NCBI GenBank assembly: GCA_964036155.1
Contig: OZ038422.1
Location: 61,837,201 to 61,901,200 of the forward strand
DNA length: 64,000 bases
Origin: Diploscapter coronatus
Lineage: Eukaryota; Nematoda; Chromadorea; Rhabditida; Rhabditidae
Direction of reading: 5' to 3'
Part shown: piece by piece, positions 11,710 to 23,301 of the stretch
Numbering within the stretch: the stretch's first letter is position 1
How the letters are laid out: the number at the start of each line of letters is the position of its first letter
Notes under the pieces: model-generated
What the model saw: only the letters and a program-made list of their open reading frames with translations
Told to the model about the DNA's origin: nothing
Database searches by the model: none
Translations under genes and position numbers: made by a program

Positions 11710-14644
11710 TTATTCCAATTTTAGTTTTCCGACTTCTCGCCATTTGTTCTTCTGTGGATCGTATTCCTCGATTGAATCACAAAAACTTTCATTCAAACGT
11801 TCTTGAAATCTAAATTAACAAATATTTCGTACAAAGATATGCAAAATCTCAGCTCACCCTCCGATTGCATACAATTTTCCATTAGCGACAATGAGCGAAT
11901 GATCATTCCTTGCAAAAGTCATACTAGCGATTTGATAAATTCGACTGCCATCTGGAGCTGAGGGGTCGAAACACAGACAGGATTTGAATACATCAACACC
12001 ATAACTAAATATATAATGATACATTATTTATCATACAAAATTAACGACTTGGATCCTCCAGTTATGTAAATTTTTCCATTTAACGATGCAATTCCGAAGT
12101 AATCTAGTTTTTCTGAAATCTTTCCAACTTCAATCCATTCCCGTTCATCGTGTAATAATCGATATATCTTTCTACTATTTCCTACATCAATAACTAAATA
12201 TTCATAATTACACTAATGAATATGCTATGTGACCGTATAAAATTCCATCGCATATTATTGCTTGAGAAAGATGAGTTGGAAGAGGAAAAGCAGGTCCTGT
12301 TTGCCATTGTCCATCTATTAAAACCTGAATTAATTATTTTATCGATTTTCACTCAATCTTATTACATCAACTCGACTCGTATCTTTCCATGTTTCAGGAA
12401 TATATCCACCCAAATAATACAATTTGTCTTTGTAATAAGCGACAGATGCCCATTTACGCCATTCAGGAGGATCTGGACCTGCAAAATTCTTTGAATCGAC
12501 CATTCATGGATTTGTTGATAAGACCTCTTGAAATTTGTCGAGTATTTAAGTCAAATATTTCAAATGACTTTTCAGATCGGTCAATTCCAAAAATCTGAAG
12601 CCTAAAAATTATTCAAAATAATTAACATAAGAATTTACTTTATTCTGTGTGGTTGCTACGTGATATGGGTTATAAGAACCGTGGAATTTTGCAATCTCTT
12701 CTATTGAAAAGTTATGAGAATTGAGTAGACATATTCTTCCTTCATATCCACGATTATTTGAATATAAATCTAAATTATAATAAATTATTGAATCTTTTAT
12801 TCCGTTAAATTTATTATTTCTTACAGTAAAATAAATTTTTATGTGAATTGCCTCCATCAATCTGCAAATTATTGCTATTTCGAGCTAATTCATTCATTTT
12901 ACTGTTAACCAGTGGTATTTCAGCTCCTTTCTGAAATTATCACTCCCATTTTAGTAATGAATTATTTATTTTCAAAATGCCAAAAATACCATTTTACAGG
13001 GTGCGAGGAAAGTTCGTGTGCACTTTTAAAATTTATTTTTAGCAACAAATAATAACAAAATAATAGGGTTACTTGGACTCAAAATGTCCGCCATTAGCAG
13101 CCACACATTTTCTCAGGCGTTTCGGAAATTCGTCGACGATTTTAGAGATCATTTCCATCGGAATCTCGGCCCATGCCTTTTTCAAGCTTCGCTTCAGAGA
13201 TTTGATCAAGATATGAGGCTCCGCGCATGCCTTGGACTCCAGGATGCCCAAAATGAAGAAGTCCATAATATTGAGCTCCGGAGAGTTCAATGCCACTCGT
13301 CCAGAGCAGAAATTGAAAGAAAAACTCGAAAAGAAACCAACGCCGATTTTTTTGCCAATTGTGTTTTTGCTCGATATCGAACTACTTCTCATCGTTGAAA
13401 GAAGATCATATGATGGCGACCGGCAGCGAAGCATCAGAGCAATTTCTTGTATTGAGCGACTCTCTTGGTATTCATTTCGTCGATTAGGAAGTGCACTTCG
13501 ACTCCTTTTCAAGATTTTAGGCAAATATCCTTGAAAATCTTTTTGACTGACCAACTGGAGACTCCGACTTCTTTGCCCAACTTTCTGGTGAAATTCTTTC
13601 GACTTCTGGAGTTTCTGGCGATTCGACTGAGAATCTTCTGTCGATTAACAGCTGTATTGGCGGTTTTCGGACGGCCGGAGCGAGGGCGATCGTCGTTAGA
13701 TCCGGTTTCTTGATATCGCTTATTCGCCTTGCGAAAAGTGTTACGGTGTATGTCCAGAAGACGTTCAATTTCTGTCGCTCCTTTACCTTTCTCATTTAGC
13801 TTTATGATTGCAGAACGTCGATTAGACCTCTAAGTTTATAATTATAGATAAAATAAACAAATAAAAAAAGAAAAAAATAATTTAAGCACAAATGAAACAG
13901 TGCACACGAACTTTCCTCGCACCCTGTATTAAGGAAAATAAATGTGACTACCTTTCCAGATGGCGGGAAATAATATAGCATAACGTAAAACGTAATCAAT
14001 CTTACATAATAACTTGACGATTGAGAAGTTGATACTTTTTCATATCTTTCTGTATTAAAGGTACCTTGAATTCGATTTCTTCATTTTTCATCCATTTGTC
14101 AAAAGCATCTGGGTTATTCAACGCTGGCTTTATGCTCGTCATGATTCGAGCAAACTCTTCTAAACTCATTAAATAGTGCTGTTTCAGGTGTATTTGTATT
14201 TGCAGTACCTAAATCAGTAGACTTATCGAGCATTCCGGCAATTACCATCTTGATCTCGTTATTTTGGGAATCGTAGAAATCTGGCATCTAAAATTTCGTT
14301 GGTACTTCTTATTGACAAAAACGCTTCTCGGTTTACCTTTGATCGGTCCATTAGAAAACGCCATTTTCTATATTCCACTCGTGCTTCTTTAGGCATGTCT
14401 TTCGAAATCGAATCGATGCTGTCAATTTTATCAGAAATAGACAAATGATCCACATTCCAAAGGGCTTTGATGAGATTCTTTTGTGAAACACCCAACATTT
14501 CAACAAATGATGGTAATTGCTAAAACTTTCTGATAAAATGTCATCATTTTGAAAAAATAATTAATTACAGGAAATTTTATTTGAATTTCAACTTACGGGC
14601 TTGGAAAGAGGGTTTGTAGAAGTTGGCATAGATCTATCACTCAT
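11710..14644 (-). CDS. Kelch protein C with extra helical domain
   Basis: First exon (14644 downward) MSDRSMPTSTNPLSKP matches the start of genes A and E. The following exons add about 120 residues found in no other copy: QLPSFVEMLGVSQKNLIKAL, MPDFYDSQNNEIKMVIAGML, EEFARIMTSIKPALNNPDAF and IQKDMKKYQLLNRQ. This looks like a compact helical domain; a distant SXP/RAL-2 (DUF148) likeness is a guess. The kelch cassette (about 12865-11710) is intact and ends REVGKLKLE. The intron joining the two parts contains the mariner copy 12997-13926. A phase-0 join needs a weak donor (gttatt, just after LLNRQ), so the link is less certain than either half. The halves could be two genes. Confidence 0.55.
12997..13926 (-). 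mobile_element. Deleted mariner-family transposon
   Basis: A 930-bp element bounded by TA on both sides (12995-12996 and 13927-13928). The 27-28-bp inverted termini begin CAGGGTGCGAGGAAAGTTCG. This is shorter than the roughly 1.3 kb usual for mariner. It sits in the intron that joins the two halves of kelch gene C. Confidence 0.9.
13069..13850 (-). pseudogene. Mariner transposase remnant
   Basis: Read on the minus strand, the 5' part encodes a helix-turn-helix-like region (AIIKLNEKGKGATEIERLLD, then GRPKTANTAVNR) and runs to a stop after ICLKS. The 3' part, in another frame, gives SPELNIMDFFILG and EIPMEMISKIVDEFPKRLRK, then CVAANGGHFE, the usual mariner C-terminus. The central catalytic segment is missing or broken, so this copy cannot encode an active enzyme. 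Confidence 0.85.
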
Positions 14645-15401
14645 TTCGACTGAATTTGGTTGATTTTGAATTCAATCAATGCTTGTCAACGCCTTCCTCG
14701 TGTGTTTCAAAGCGAGCTAATATTAGTCAGTAAGATTGATTTTGGGACGATTATACAAATGTAGTACGGTGGCTTAACAATATCTCGATTGGGTTCGCCG
14801 CGAGTGGCTATTTTTATGCAAACTCATGCCTATCAGTTAGAATTCGAATCTGACCCTTCACCTCTCCGGGATGCGCTGCTCTATCACTACATTATGTGAG
14901 CATGGTTGCCTAGCTGGGAGTTAACCTACATGTTCAACTCATTGTTTTATATTAAAAATTTGTACTGATCTAGGAAATAAATCATACATTTACACGTAAA
15001 TGAATAAAAAATCAATAATTATTAGGAGCAAGAAAGCAAGTTTTTGCATTGAATGAGAATTGATAAGAAAATAGTGATATCGAATATATTTGTGAAAAAA
15101 ATTATCATAATATTAATGATTTTAACAAATGATTAGGAATTAGAAATAAATAAATGAAGGGGTTTTTAATTGGTTGGACAACAATCTACTCAATTTCAAA
15201 TGCCATTCAAATAAAACAAAATCAGGAGGAAGAGAGTAAGAAATTTTCATTTTAAAAATATTAATTTCAGTTGCAATTATCTCTCACCACTTCTGGATGT
15301 CTTCGAGATTTATCTGTATCATGTGCATTGAAATTTAATTATTATTTCAAGTTTATTGAATGAAATTTCTATATGAAATCTGAGATTATCATAGTCAAGC
15401 T

Positions 15402-16654
15402 TTATTTTATGTTAATTTCTCCGACTTCTCGCCATTCATTCGTTTGTGGATCGTATTCCTCGATCGAATTACAAAAATTTTCATACAAGTCTTGATATCT
15501 AAGTTAGAAAATATTTCGTATAAAGATATGCAAAATCTCAGCTGACCCTCCGATTGCATACAATTTCTCGTTAGCGACAATGAGCGAATGATTCTCTCTT
15601 GCATAATTCATATCAGTGATTCGAGAAATTCGACTGTCAACTGGAGCTGAGGGGTCGAAACACAGACAGGATTTTAATACTTCGCCGCTAAATATATAAT
15701 GATACATTATTTATCATACAAAATTAACGACTTCAATCCTCCAGCTATGTAAATTTTTCCATTCAGAGATGCAATTCCGAAATAACGTCGACTTTCTGGA
15801 ATCTTTCCAATTTCAACCCATTCCCGTTCATCGTCTGATAATCGATATATCTTTCTATTTCTCCATCCATCAATAACTGAATATCCATAATTACAATAAT
15901 GAATGTGCTATATTGTAACCGTATAAATGTTCATCGCATGTTATTGTTTGAGCCCAACTAATTGGAAGAGGAAAAGCAGGTCCTATTTGCCATTTTCCAT
16001 CTATCAAAACCTGAAGAAATTATTTCATTGACTTTCATTCTATCTTCTTACATCAACTCGATTCGTACTTCTCCGTGGCACTTTAGGATCCCATCCACCC
16101 AAATAATAGAATTTGTCTTGGTAATAAGCGACAGATGCCCATTTACGCCATTCAGGAGGATCCGGACCTGTAAAATTCTCCGAGTTGATTATTCGTGAAT
16201 TTGTTGAGCAGACCTCTTGAAGTTTGTCGAGTATTCAAGTCATATATTTCAGATGATTCATTTCCGCTAATTCCAAAAATCTAAAATTTACAAAACTGTC
16301 AATGGCAAATAAACTAATCTACTTTATCTTTTGTAGTTGCTATTTCATGTGAATATAAATTATTAGTAAATTTTCCAATCTGCTCAACAGAATTAGTATG
16401 TGAATCAAACAGACAAAGTCTTCCTTCTTTAACATTGTCGTTTTTATAAAGCACTAAATACTAAAATTAATTTTCACTTATACAAGAAATATTTTCCTAC
16501 GATAGAATAAAATTCTCCTCTCGAGCGCTGTCGGCAGATATTTCTTGATTATTTGCATGATTCGTTTGTTAGTCCAGGCCAATTGTCCCAGATCTTCGGA
16601 TTCGGGATATTCGCAGATCAGCAATATAGTTTCAACTGGTAGATTGGCTAGCAT
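15402..16654 (-). CDS. F-box/kelch protein D
   Basis: Paralogue of gene B with the same exon order; the F-box exon (16654 downward, MLANLPVETILL-type start) is almost unchanged. Cassette blocks: IFGISGNESSEIYDLNTRQT, DPPEWRKWASVAYYQDKFYY, VLIDGKWQIGPAFPLPISWA, IYIAGG and LYAIGG, ending WREVGEINIK. The reading frame is intact. The last donor is gtcagc where its paralogues have gtgagc, which may weaken splicing to the final exon. Role inferred as for gene B. The repeat block that carries D extends into its upstream region and includes the small plus-strand candidate gene. Confidence 0.72.
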
Positions 16655-16990
16655 CTTTGTTAAGAGATCTAAACAATCACCATTGTATTATTTCAAAATG
16701 GAAATAGTAAAAGAGTATTGATTGAACGAGAAAGTCTGCAATCAATGAGTTTGAAATTGATCATTGAAGAGAGGAGAATGAAACTACTAAATTGATGCTT
16801 CGCAATTTTTATCATCAGACTAGAAATCGATTCCTAAGCCACGCTGCTCTGTTTTGTTCCCTCTCCCTCTTCGTCTTGTCTATTTCTGTAATGCACAAGC
16901 GCGAAAGAGCGATGAAGAGGAAAGGAAAGGAAAACGAAAGAGAAGAGGAGTTTATTGTCGATCAGGAAAACGCAACTAAAACACTAAAAA

Positions 16991-17243
16991 ATGAATTACA
17001 CCCAATTATCTCAATCAAATATAAGTAATTTCCAAAATTTTAAGACCGAGCATGCACAGGAACTTGCCAGGAGAAGCGCTCGGGAAGGCCGGAATGTCAG
17101 CGGCGCGATTTTTCTCTCGAAATCATTCGATTTCTGCTAAAATTTTTATTTTACGCGATTTCAGGTCATTTCAGATGCCAATAGTTGAAGGAACTCAGTG
17201 GGCATCGATTGAATATGAAGTTAGCCTGGAGCGCCACTTCTGA
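16991..17243 (+). CDS. Candidate small two-exon gene, copy 2
   Basis: Duplicate of 11152-11404: exons 16991-17095 and 17175-17243, 57 residues, same splice sites. Differences are few (the last residues read ERHF instead of ERRF). Conservation of frame between copies is expected anyway for a recent duplication, so this supports coding only weakly. Confidence 0.3.
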
Positions 17244-17547
17244 ACCACAGCGGGGGGTGTGAGAACGTACAAGTCCCTATTAGCCATTCTATGGAAATCA
17301 GTAGAATGACTTGGCACAACCCTCAAAATTATTTTCCTGAAAATGGGTTAAGATTATTGTGAAATAAATATTGAATTTGGTTACAAAATGTTTAAAATAA
17401 AATATTTCAGTTGCAATTTTTCAGCGTCTTTATTGAATGTCTTTTCTGTTTTAGCATATTTATTGGAATTTTTAATGGTAGTCGAATAAAGATAAAAGTC
17501 ATAAAATATAATTGCCAAATAAAAGGGCTACATGGCATTAAACTGAA

Positions 17548-19071
17548 CTATTTAAACTTTAATTCCCCAACTTCACGCCATTCATTCGTTTGTGGATCGT
17601 ATTCCTCGATTGAATTACAAACATTTCCAGAGTTTTGAAATCTAAGTTAACAAATATTTCATATAAAGATATGCAAAATCTCAGCTCACCCTCCGATTGC
17701 ATACAATTTCTCGTTAGCGACAATGAGCGAATGACACCATCTGGCATAATTCATATCAGCGATTTGAGAAATTCGACTGTCAACTGGAGCTGAGGGGTCG
17801 AAACACAGACAGGATTTCAATGCACTGACCATTCCAGCACTAAATATATAATGATGCATTGTTTATCATACAAAATTAACGACTGCAATCCTCCTCCAGT
17901 TATGTAAACTCTTCCATTTAACGATGCAACTCCGAAATAACGTTGTTGTTCTGAAATCTCTCCAATTTCAATCCATTCCCGTTCATCGTCTGATAAACGG
18001 TATATCTTTTTACTTCCACGGTCATCAATAACTGAATATCCATAATTACAATAATGAATATGCTATATTGTAACCGTATAAAACTCCATCGCTTGTTATT
18101 GTTCGAACAGAACTAATTGGAAGAGGAAAAGCAAGTCCTGTTTCCCACTTTCCATCTATTAAAACCTGAATGAATTATTTTATGGACTCTCATTCGATCT
18201 TCTTACATCAACTTGATTCGTATTTTTATCTATTTTAGGGTCGAATCCACCCAAATAGTACAACTTGTCTTTGAAACAAGCCACAGATGCACCATTACGC
18301 CATTCAGGAGGATCTGGGCCTGTAAAATTCTTTGAATCGATCATTCATGGATTTGTTGATAAGACCTCTTGAAAGTTGTCCAGTATTCAAGTCATATATT
18401 TCAAATGACTCTGTAAATGCGTCAATTCCAAAAATCTGAAATCGAAGAAATTAGTCTAAATAACGAACATAGGAATTTACTTTATTTTGTGTAGTTGTTA
18501 CTTGATATGGCACATACCAATTGTGGAATTTTTTAATCTCTTCTACTGAGGAGGTATGTGAATTGAACAAGCATATTCTTCCTTCTTCTTTATCACCATT
18601 TTGATACCAAACTAAATGATTAAGAATTGTTTCAAAGTCCCTTACTTAGTTTTCAACATCTAATTTCTTACGATAGAATAAGATTTTATGTGAATTATTG
18701 AATGAATTGTCTCCACCAATCTGCAAATTATTCACTAATTAATGTATTGTATTATTAATCAATGGGATTTCAATTCCTTTCTGGAACTATCACTTCCATT
18801 TTAGTAATGAATTGTTTATTTTCAAAATGCAAAACAAACGACATTTTTTATCGTCTTCATCAAATTCCCCAACGGTTTATGATGTATTGAAGCCTTGCGG
18901 TATTTTTAGACAGGAATTATGCATGAAAAGATCCTGTTGCATCAATTTTGTGTTTTTCCGTCTTAAAATGGCATCATTTTGAAAAAAAAAATTACAGGAA
19001 ATTTTATTTGAATTTCAACTTACAGTTTTAGAAAGAGAATTTGTAGAAGTTGACATAGGTTCATCACTCAT
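17548..19071 (-). CDS. Kelch-repeat protein E (short polar N-terminus)
   Basis: The first exon at 19071 (MSDEPMSTSTNSLSKT, identical to gene A) joins in phase 0 to IGGDNSFNNSHKILFY and then to the cassette: LWYQNGDKEEGRICLFNSHT, IFGIDAFTESFEIYDLNTGQ, DPPEWRNGASVACFKDKLYY LGG, VLIDGKWETGLAFPLP, IDDRGSKKIYRL, VYITGG and LYAIGG, ending WREVGELKFK. The frame is intact. The acceptor just before IGGDNS (ttgcag) was preferred over one about 60 nt upstream because the upstream reading has an in-frame stop in this copy. Function unknown beyond a kelch propeller. The 5' region 18750-19300 is a close copy of 8780-9300. Confidence 0.7.
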
Positions 19072-19434
19072 TTCGGCTGAATGTGGCTGATTTCGAATTC
19101 AATCAATGCTTATCAACGCCTTTCTCGTGTGTTATAAAGCGAGCTAACTTATCAGTAAGGCAAATATTGAGAAGATCATACAAATGTAGGACCGTGGTTT
19201 AGCAAGCTTTTACATTGAAAGAGAAGTGATGTCGAATATTTTGTGAGAAAGAATCTTATCATAATATTAATGATTTTAACATCATTAGGAATTAGAAATA
19301 AATAAATGAAGGGATTTTAATCGGTTGAACAATAAATCTATCCAATTTCGAATGCCATCCAAAATGCCATCTTGCATTCAAATGCAACAAGCTCAGGAAG
19401 GAGAGAGTAAGAAGCTTTAATAAATTAAAAGCAG

Positions 19435-19514
19435 GGCTGTTTGAAGTTCGAAAAAATCGAACTTGAACTGAACTTAACCCCCAGACAGTTCGAAGTTCAG
19501 CTCGTACAACCCTG
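19435..19514. repeat. Short inverted repeat flanking kelch gene F
   Basis: Begins AGGGCTGTTTGAAGTTCG and ends GTACAACCCT; the same unit lies at about 7290-7370, 3' of gene A. Both copies sit at the 3' edge of the A/F duplication block. Confidence 0.5.
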
Positions 19515-19674
19515 ATTAAAAAGAATATTTATCTTAGTTACAATTATCCCCTATCATTTTTAAGTATCTTCGAGAGTTGTCTGAATCATGTGCATTGAAA
19601 TTAAAATATTATTTCACATTTTATTGAATAAAATCTCTATATGAAATCTGAGATTATTATAATCAATCTTTATT

Positions 19675-21726
19675 TTATGCTATGTTTCCGACTTTACGCC
19701 ATCTATTCATTTGTGGATCATATTCTTCAATAGCGTCACAGAAGTTTATCGGATAGTATAAACCATCACTTCTTTTCTCAGTATTTTGAAATCTAAGTTA
19801 ACAAATACTTCGTATAAAGATATGCAAAATCTCAGCTCACCCTCCAATTGCATATAATTTCCCGTTAGCGACAATGAGCGAATGTTGCTCTCTTGCATAA
19901 TTCATATCAGTGATTCGAGAAATTCGACTGAAAACTGGAGCTGAGGGGTCGAAACGCAGACAGGAGTTTAATATATTATCAGCACCACTAAATATATAAT
20001 GATACATTATTTATCATACAAAATTAGCGACTCTTTTCCTCCAGTTATGTAAATTTTTCCATTTAACGATGCAATTCCGAAGTAATCTAGTTTTTCTGAA
20101 ATCTTTCCAACTTCAACCCATTCCCGTTCATCGTGTAATAATCGATATATCTTTCGACTATTTCCTACATCAATAACTGAATATGCATAATTACAATAAT
20201 GAATATGCTATAATGCGACCGTATAAAATTCCATCGCATGTTATTGTTTGAGCAAGATGAGTTGGAAGAGGAAAAGCAGGTCCTGTTTGCCATTCTCCGC
20301 TTATTAAAACCTGAATAAATCATTTCATGAGCTTTTATTCGATCTTCTTACATCAATTCGACTCGTATCTTTCCATGCTTCAGGAATATATCCACCCAAA
20401 TAATACAATTTGTCTTTGAAATAAGCGACAGATGCCCATTTACGCCATTCAGGAGGATCTGGACCTGTAAAATTCTTTGAATTGATAATTCATGGAGTTG
20501 TTGATAAAACCTCTTGAAATTCGTCGAGTATTTAAGTCATATATTTCAAATGACTTTTCAGATTGGTCAATTCCAAAAATCTGAAGCCTAAGAAATTATT
20601 CAAAATAACGAACATAAGAATTTACTTTATTCTGTGTAGTTGCTACGTGATATGGGTTATAAGAACCGTCGAATTTTGCAATCCCTTCTACTGAGGAGGT
20701 ATGTGAATTGAACAAGCATATTCTTCCTTCATATCCACGATTATTTGAATATAAATCTAAATTATAATAAATTATTGAATCTTTTATTCCGTTAAATTTA
20801 TTATTTCTTACAGTAAAATAAAATTTTATGTGAATTGTTTCCACCAGTCTGAAAATATTGATATTTAGGGTTAATTCATTTATTGTATTACTAATCAATG
20901 GGATTTCAATTCCTTTCTGAAATTTATCACTTTCATTTTAGTAATGAGTATTTATTTCCAAAATGCAAAATAAACGACATTTTGGATCACCCTCATCAAA
21001 TCCCCCAACGGTTTATGGTGGATTGAAGCCTTGCGATAATTTCTAGGCAGGAATCATGCATGAGAAGACCCTTCGCGCTTTTTCTAATGAACGAGAGATG
21101 ACGATTTTGGACAATGTTCAATTGTTTGGATGTATCCAAAAATCATGATCGCGAATTCAATTGACGAAAAATGTCAGCAAAATTAAAAATTCGGAAGACG
21201 TCTTCTCGACATCACAACTTTCTATGGGATTATTATCGATTGAGCCGAAATTTCGCATACATAAAAAAACATAAAAATAGAACTTTTCATAGTTTCAGCT
21301 CAATCCGACAAGTGCAGAAGTCAGAACCGAAATCAAATTGAGTATGAAGGTGACCCAAAATTTTTACCCTCTCTGTGCCTCTCTTAAATGTCACGTATAA
21401 ATGCAATTATCTATGTGCTAGATTGCTCTTTATAGCAATGGTAGTGACTATTCACTTACGGTTGTGTTTAGATGTACTTCGAATCGTTGCATGTTGAGAA
21501 GAACCAGAGAGTTGAATGGCTTAGTAATGTCGAAAAACTGTTTAAAGTCCTCGTCGTAGAGCTGAGCCGACTTGGCAGCCAGATTCCTGCCCGCCCATCC
21601 AACACTCGCCACTTTCTTATAGATCAATTCTTCAAGCGTCATTCCTCTAGGAACGGTTTCGACGAGCGTTTTACTTTCTGCAGAGCTGTCATCCACAAGT
21701 TTGATGGAAACCTTAACCTCTGCCAT
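19675..21726 (-). CDS. Kelch protein F with novel N-terminal module
   Basis: Exon 21726-21460 encodes 89 residues (MAEVKVSIKLVDDSSAESKT ... SLVLLNMQRFEVHLNTT) ending at a strong donor (gtaagt). It joins in phase 0, across about 600 bp, to TGGNSHKILFY and the kelch cassette (YLYSNNRGYEGRICLFNSHT ... IFGIDQSEKSFEIYDLNTRR ... IYITGG ... LYAIGG ... NRWRKVGNIA). The module has a beta-rich start, a central helix (MTLEELIYKKVASV) and a final strand, which could be a ubiquitin-like fold; that is a guess. No other member has it. If unspliced, the first exon alone would give a 92-residue protein, so a separate small gene is the alternative. As in gene A, the IYITGG exon uses a GT donor 3 nt upstream of the usual one. 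Confidence 0.6.
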
Positions 21727-21827
21727 TTTGCCTAAATTACTTCCTCGATATTAAATATTAAAATAGTGCAAATAAAATTTAGACAAATATAATTAGCAAA
21801 ATAAAATTGAACTGCATCTTACGAATG

Positions 21828-21884
21828 TGATAAATGCACTAACAAATGTCTCTTTTATAAGACTTCTTATCATTGATTTTATCA
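21828..21884 (-). promoter_or_regulatory. GATA-site cluster and TATA box of gene F
   Basis: Upstream of the gene F start: TATAAAAG on the minus strand at 21859-21852, TGATAA cores at 21867-21872 and 21879-21884 (minus strand) and at 21828 (plus strand). More TGATAA sites lie further up to about 22180. In C. elegans TGATAA cores near a TATA box are typical of intestinal GATA-factor targets; the tissue here is inference. Confidence 0.45.
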
Positions 21885-22235
21885 CTGCCCTTCTATTGGT
21901 ATTGAAAAATCTACAGCATGAGGAACATTATCACAGATTCAGTAGCAAAATCTAGATGTGAAATTTATTTTGTTTAAATTTGAAATAGTTGAATTAAAAT
22001 CTATTAACAACATTATTATTGAATGTTATTAGGGTTGATCAGATATGGTAGAAAAAATCCCACAACAATTACACTTTCGAAATTTATCCAAGTGTTAGAC
22101 TCCATATCCTGATACATCATAGCTGATCGAATGTAGACGTTATCATTTATAACCTCAATAGTCTTATGATAAGTGATGCATTTGTATCAGACCACTTAGC
22201 TTGTAAACTCCTCTCTCGGTATAAAAGCCTGTTAT

Positions 22236-22398
22236 GTGATAGAAAAAAACGACTCGTACCAATAAAGATAAGGCGTAACACCAAGACTCCATCCTACATT
22301 CCCGGCATCGCCGTACAACAAGCATTATAAGGAAGATGGGTTAAAAACCTATTCTATTCCTTATATTTGATACGGGTCGTTTCTGTTTCTATCAATTT
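22236..22398. repeat. Inverted-repeat element with ~38-bp ends
   Basis: The left end (GATAGAAAAAAACGACTCGT..AAGATAAGG) is complemented at 22359-22398 (CCTTATATTTGATACGGGTC, then GTTTC..CTATC). About 160 bp in total; no coding frame. Confidence 0.55.
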
Positions 22399-22744
22399 TA
22401 TTGCCGAACGGCTCTGGTTGCGAATAATTTGTTTAAAAGTGACTTCATGAGAGAAGCGAGCTTTGATAAGAACGAGGAGGCACTAGAAAAATCGATATCC
22501 TAAAAGGGCCCGATAAGGTAATCGAGGGTTCTGAATCGATTGGGACAAGCTTCAGCCCGATTTGCAGCGTTTTACGCCTGTACTGTTCGAAAAACACGGA
22601 AAAACGTGATTTTTGAACTTTCTCATTTGAATATGTTTCTGGGCAAGTGATACACCGTTGGCTTCATCTCATCGAACTGAGTACAAATATGCAAAATGTT
22701 CACTTTTTTCATAATTATAATGTAAAAACCGATTTTATGTGTCA

Positions 22745-22881
22745 TTTTCATAAATAGCCCCTCCCATTTTTGTGATTAGGACCCATAGGTGTATCCATCC
22801 ATATGGGTTTGGTTCGGATCCGGGACACTTTCGCAATTGTCTGTTCCGTAGCTACGTCTACTTGTGGAATGACTCTTAAGA
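22745..22881. mobile_element. Isolated end of the fold-back element
   Basis: Matches the outer ~115 bp of the right arm of the 26595-28939 element, including GGTTTGGTTCGGATCCG and GACACTTTCGCAATTGTC, and ends near CTCTTAAG. No partner arm nearby, so it is a solo end or truncated copy. Confidence 0.6.
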
Positions 22882-23301
22882 CTATGCTATTTTGAACTAC
22901 GGTAACTACGGTAATTACGGTAACTCTATCATGAAAGTCAAGTTTATTTTCGACTGTCAATTCTGTGTTTACGCCAAACGATATTCTTCGCAACTAGTTT
23001 TTTGCAATTATATTTTTAGAATAATTTTTTGCGATAATTATTTCAATTAGTTTATTGCTTCCGATTTAGCCTTTTTGTTTGTTTGTTTTTTAAACGTAAA
23101 TTAAACTTTATTCCCAAACTTTTTCAAAACAATTCAACAAATGGAAAATAATTGAATGGGTTCAGATACGATGTGGATAGGGTAACACAGATAATGGTGG
23201 GAAAATCTTTGAAAGTACGCTCCATAGTTAGACTTTAGAGTCTACTTAGACAAAATAATGATAAAATCGCGGAAATAAAGTGAATTTGGCAGGCATCTTG
23301 C

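Noticed and set aside
13084..13534. Plus-strand frames of about 100 codons
   Set aside because: Shadows of the mariner transposase remnant on the opposite strand.
14775..14850. tRNA-like stretch with AATTCGAATCT
   Set aside because: A T-loop-like motif and a weak acceptor pairing, but no acceptable D arm or anticodon stem.
7534..20040. Kelch genes A and F as pseudogenes because of the lost GT donor
   Set aside because: A GT 3 nt upstream restores phase in both, and the rest of each chain is open.
7290..21060. Regular repeats considered as a CRISPR-like array
   Set aside because: Units are 1-2.5 kb gene duplications in a eukaryotic genome; there is no short repeat-spacer structure.
22748..22993. 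81-codon minus-strand frame
   Set aside because: It lies across the isolated end of the fold-back element; a chance frame in repeat DNA.
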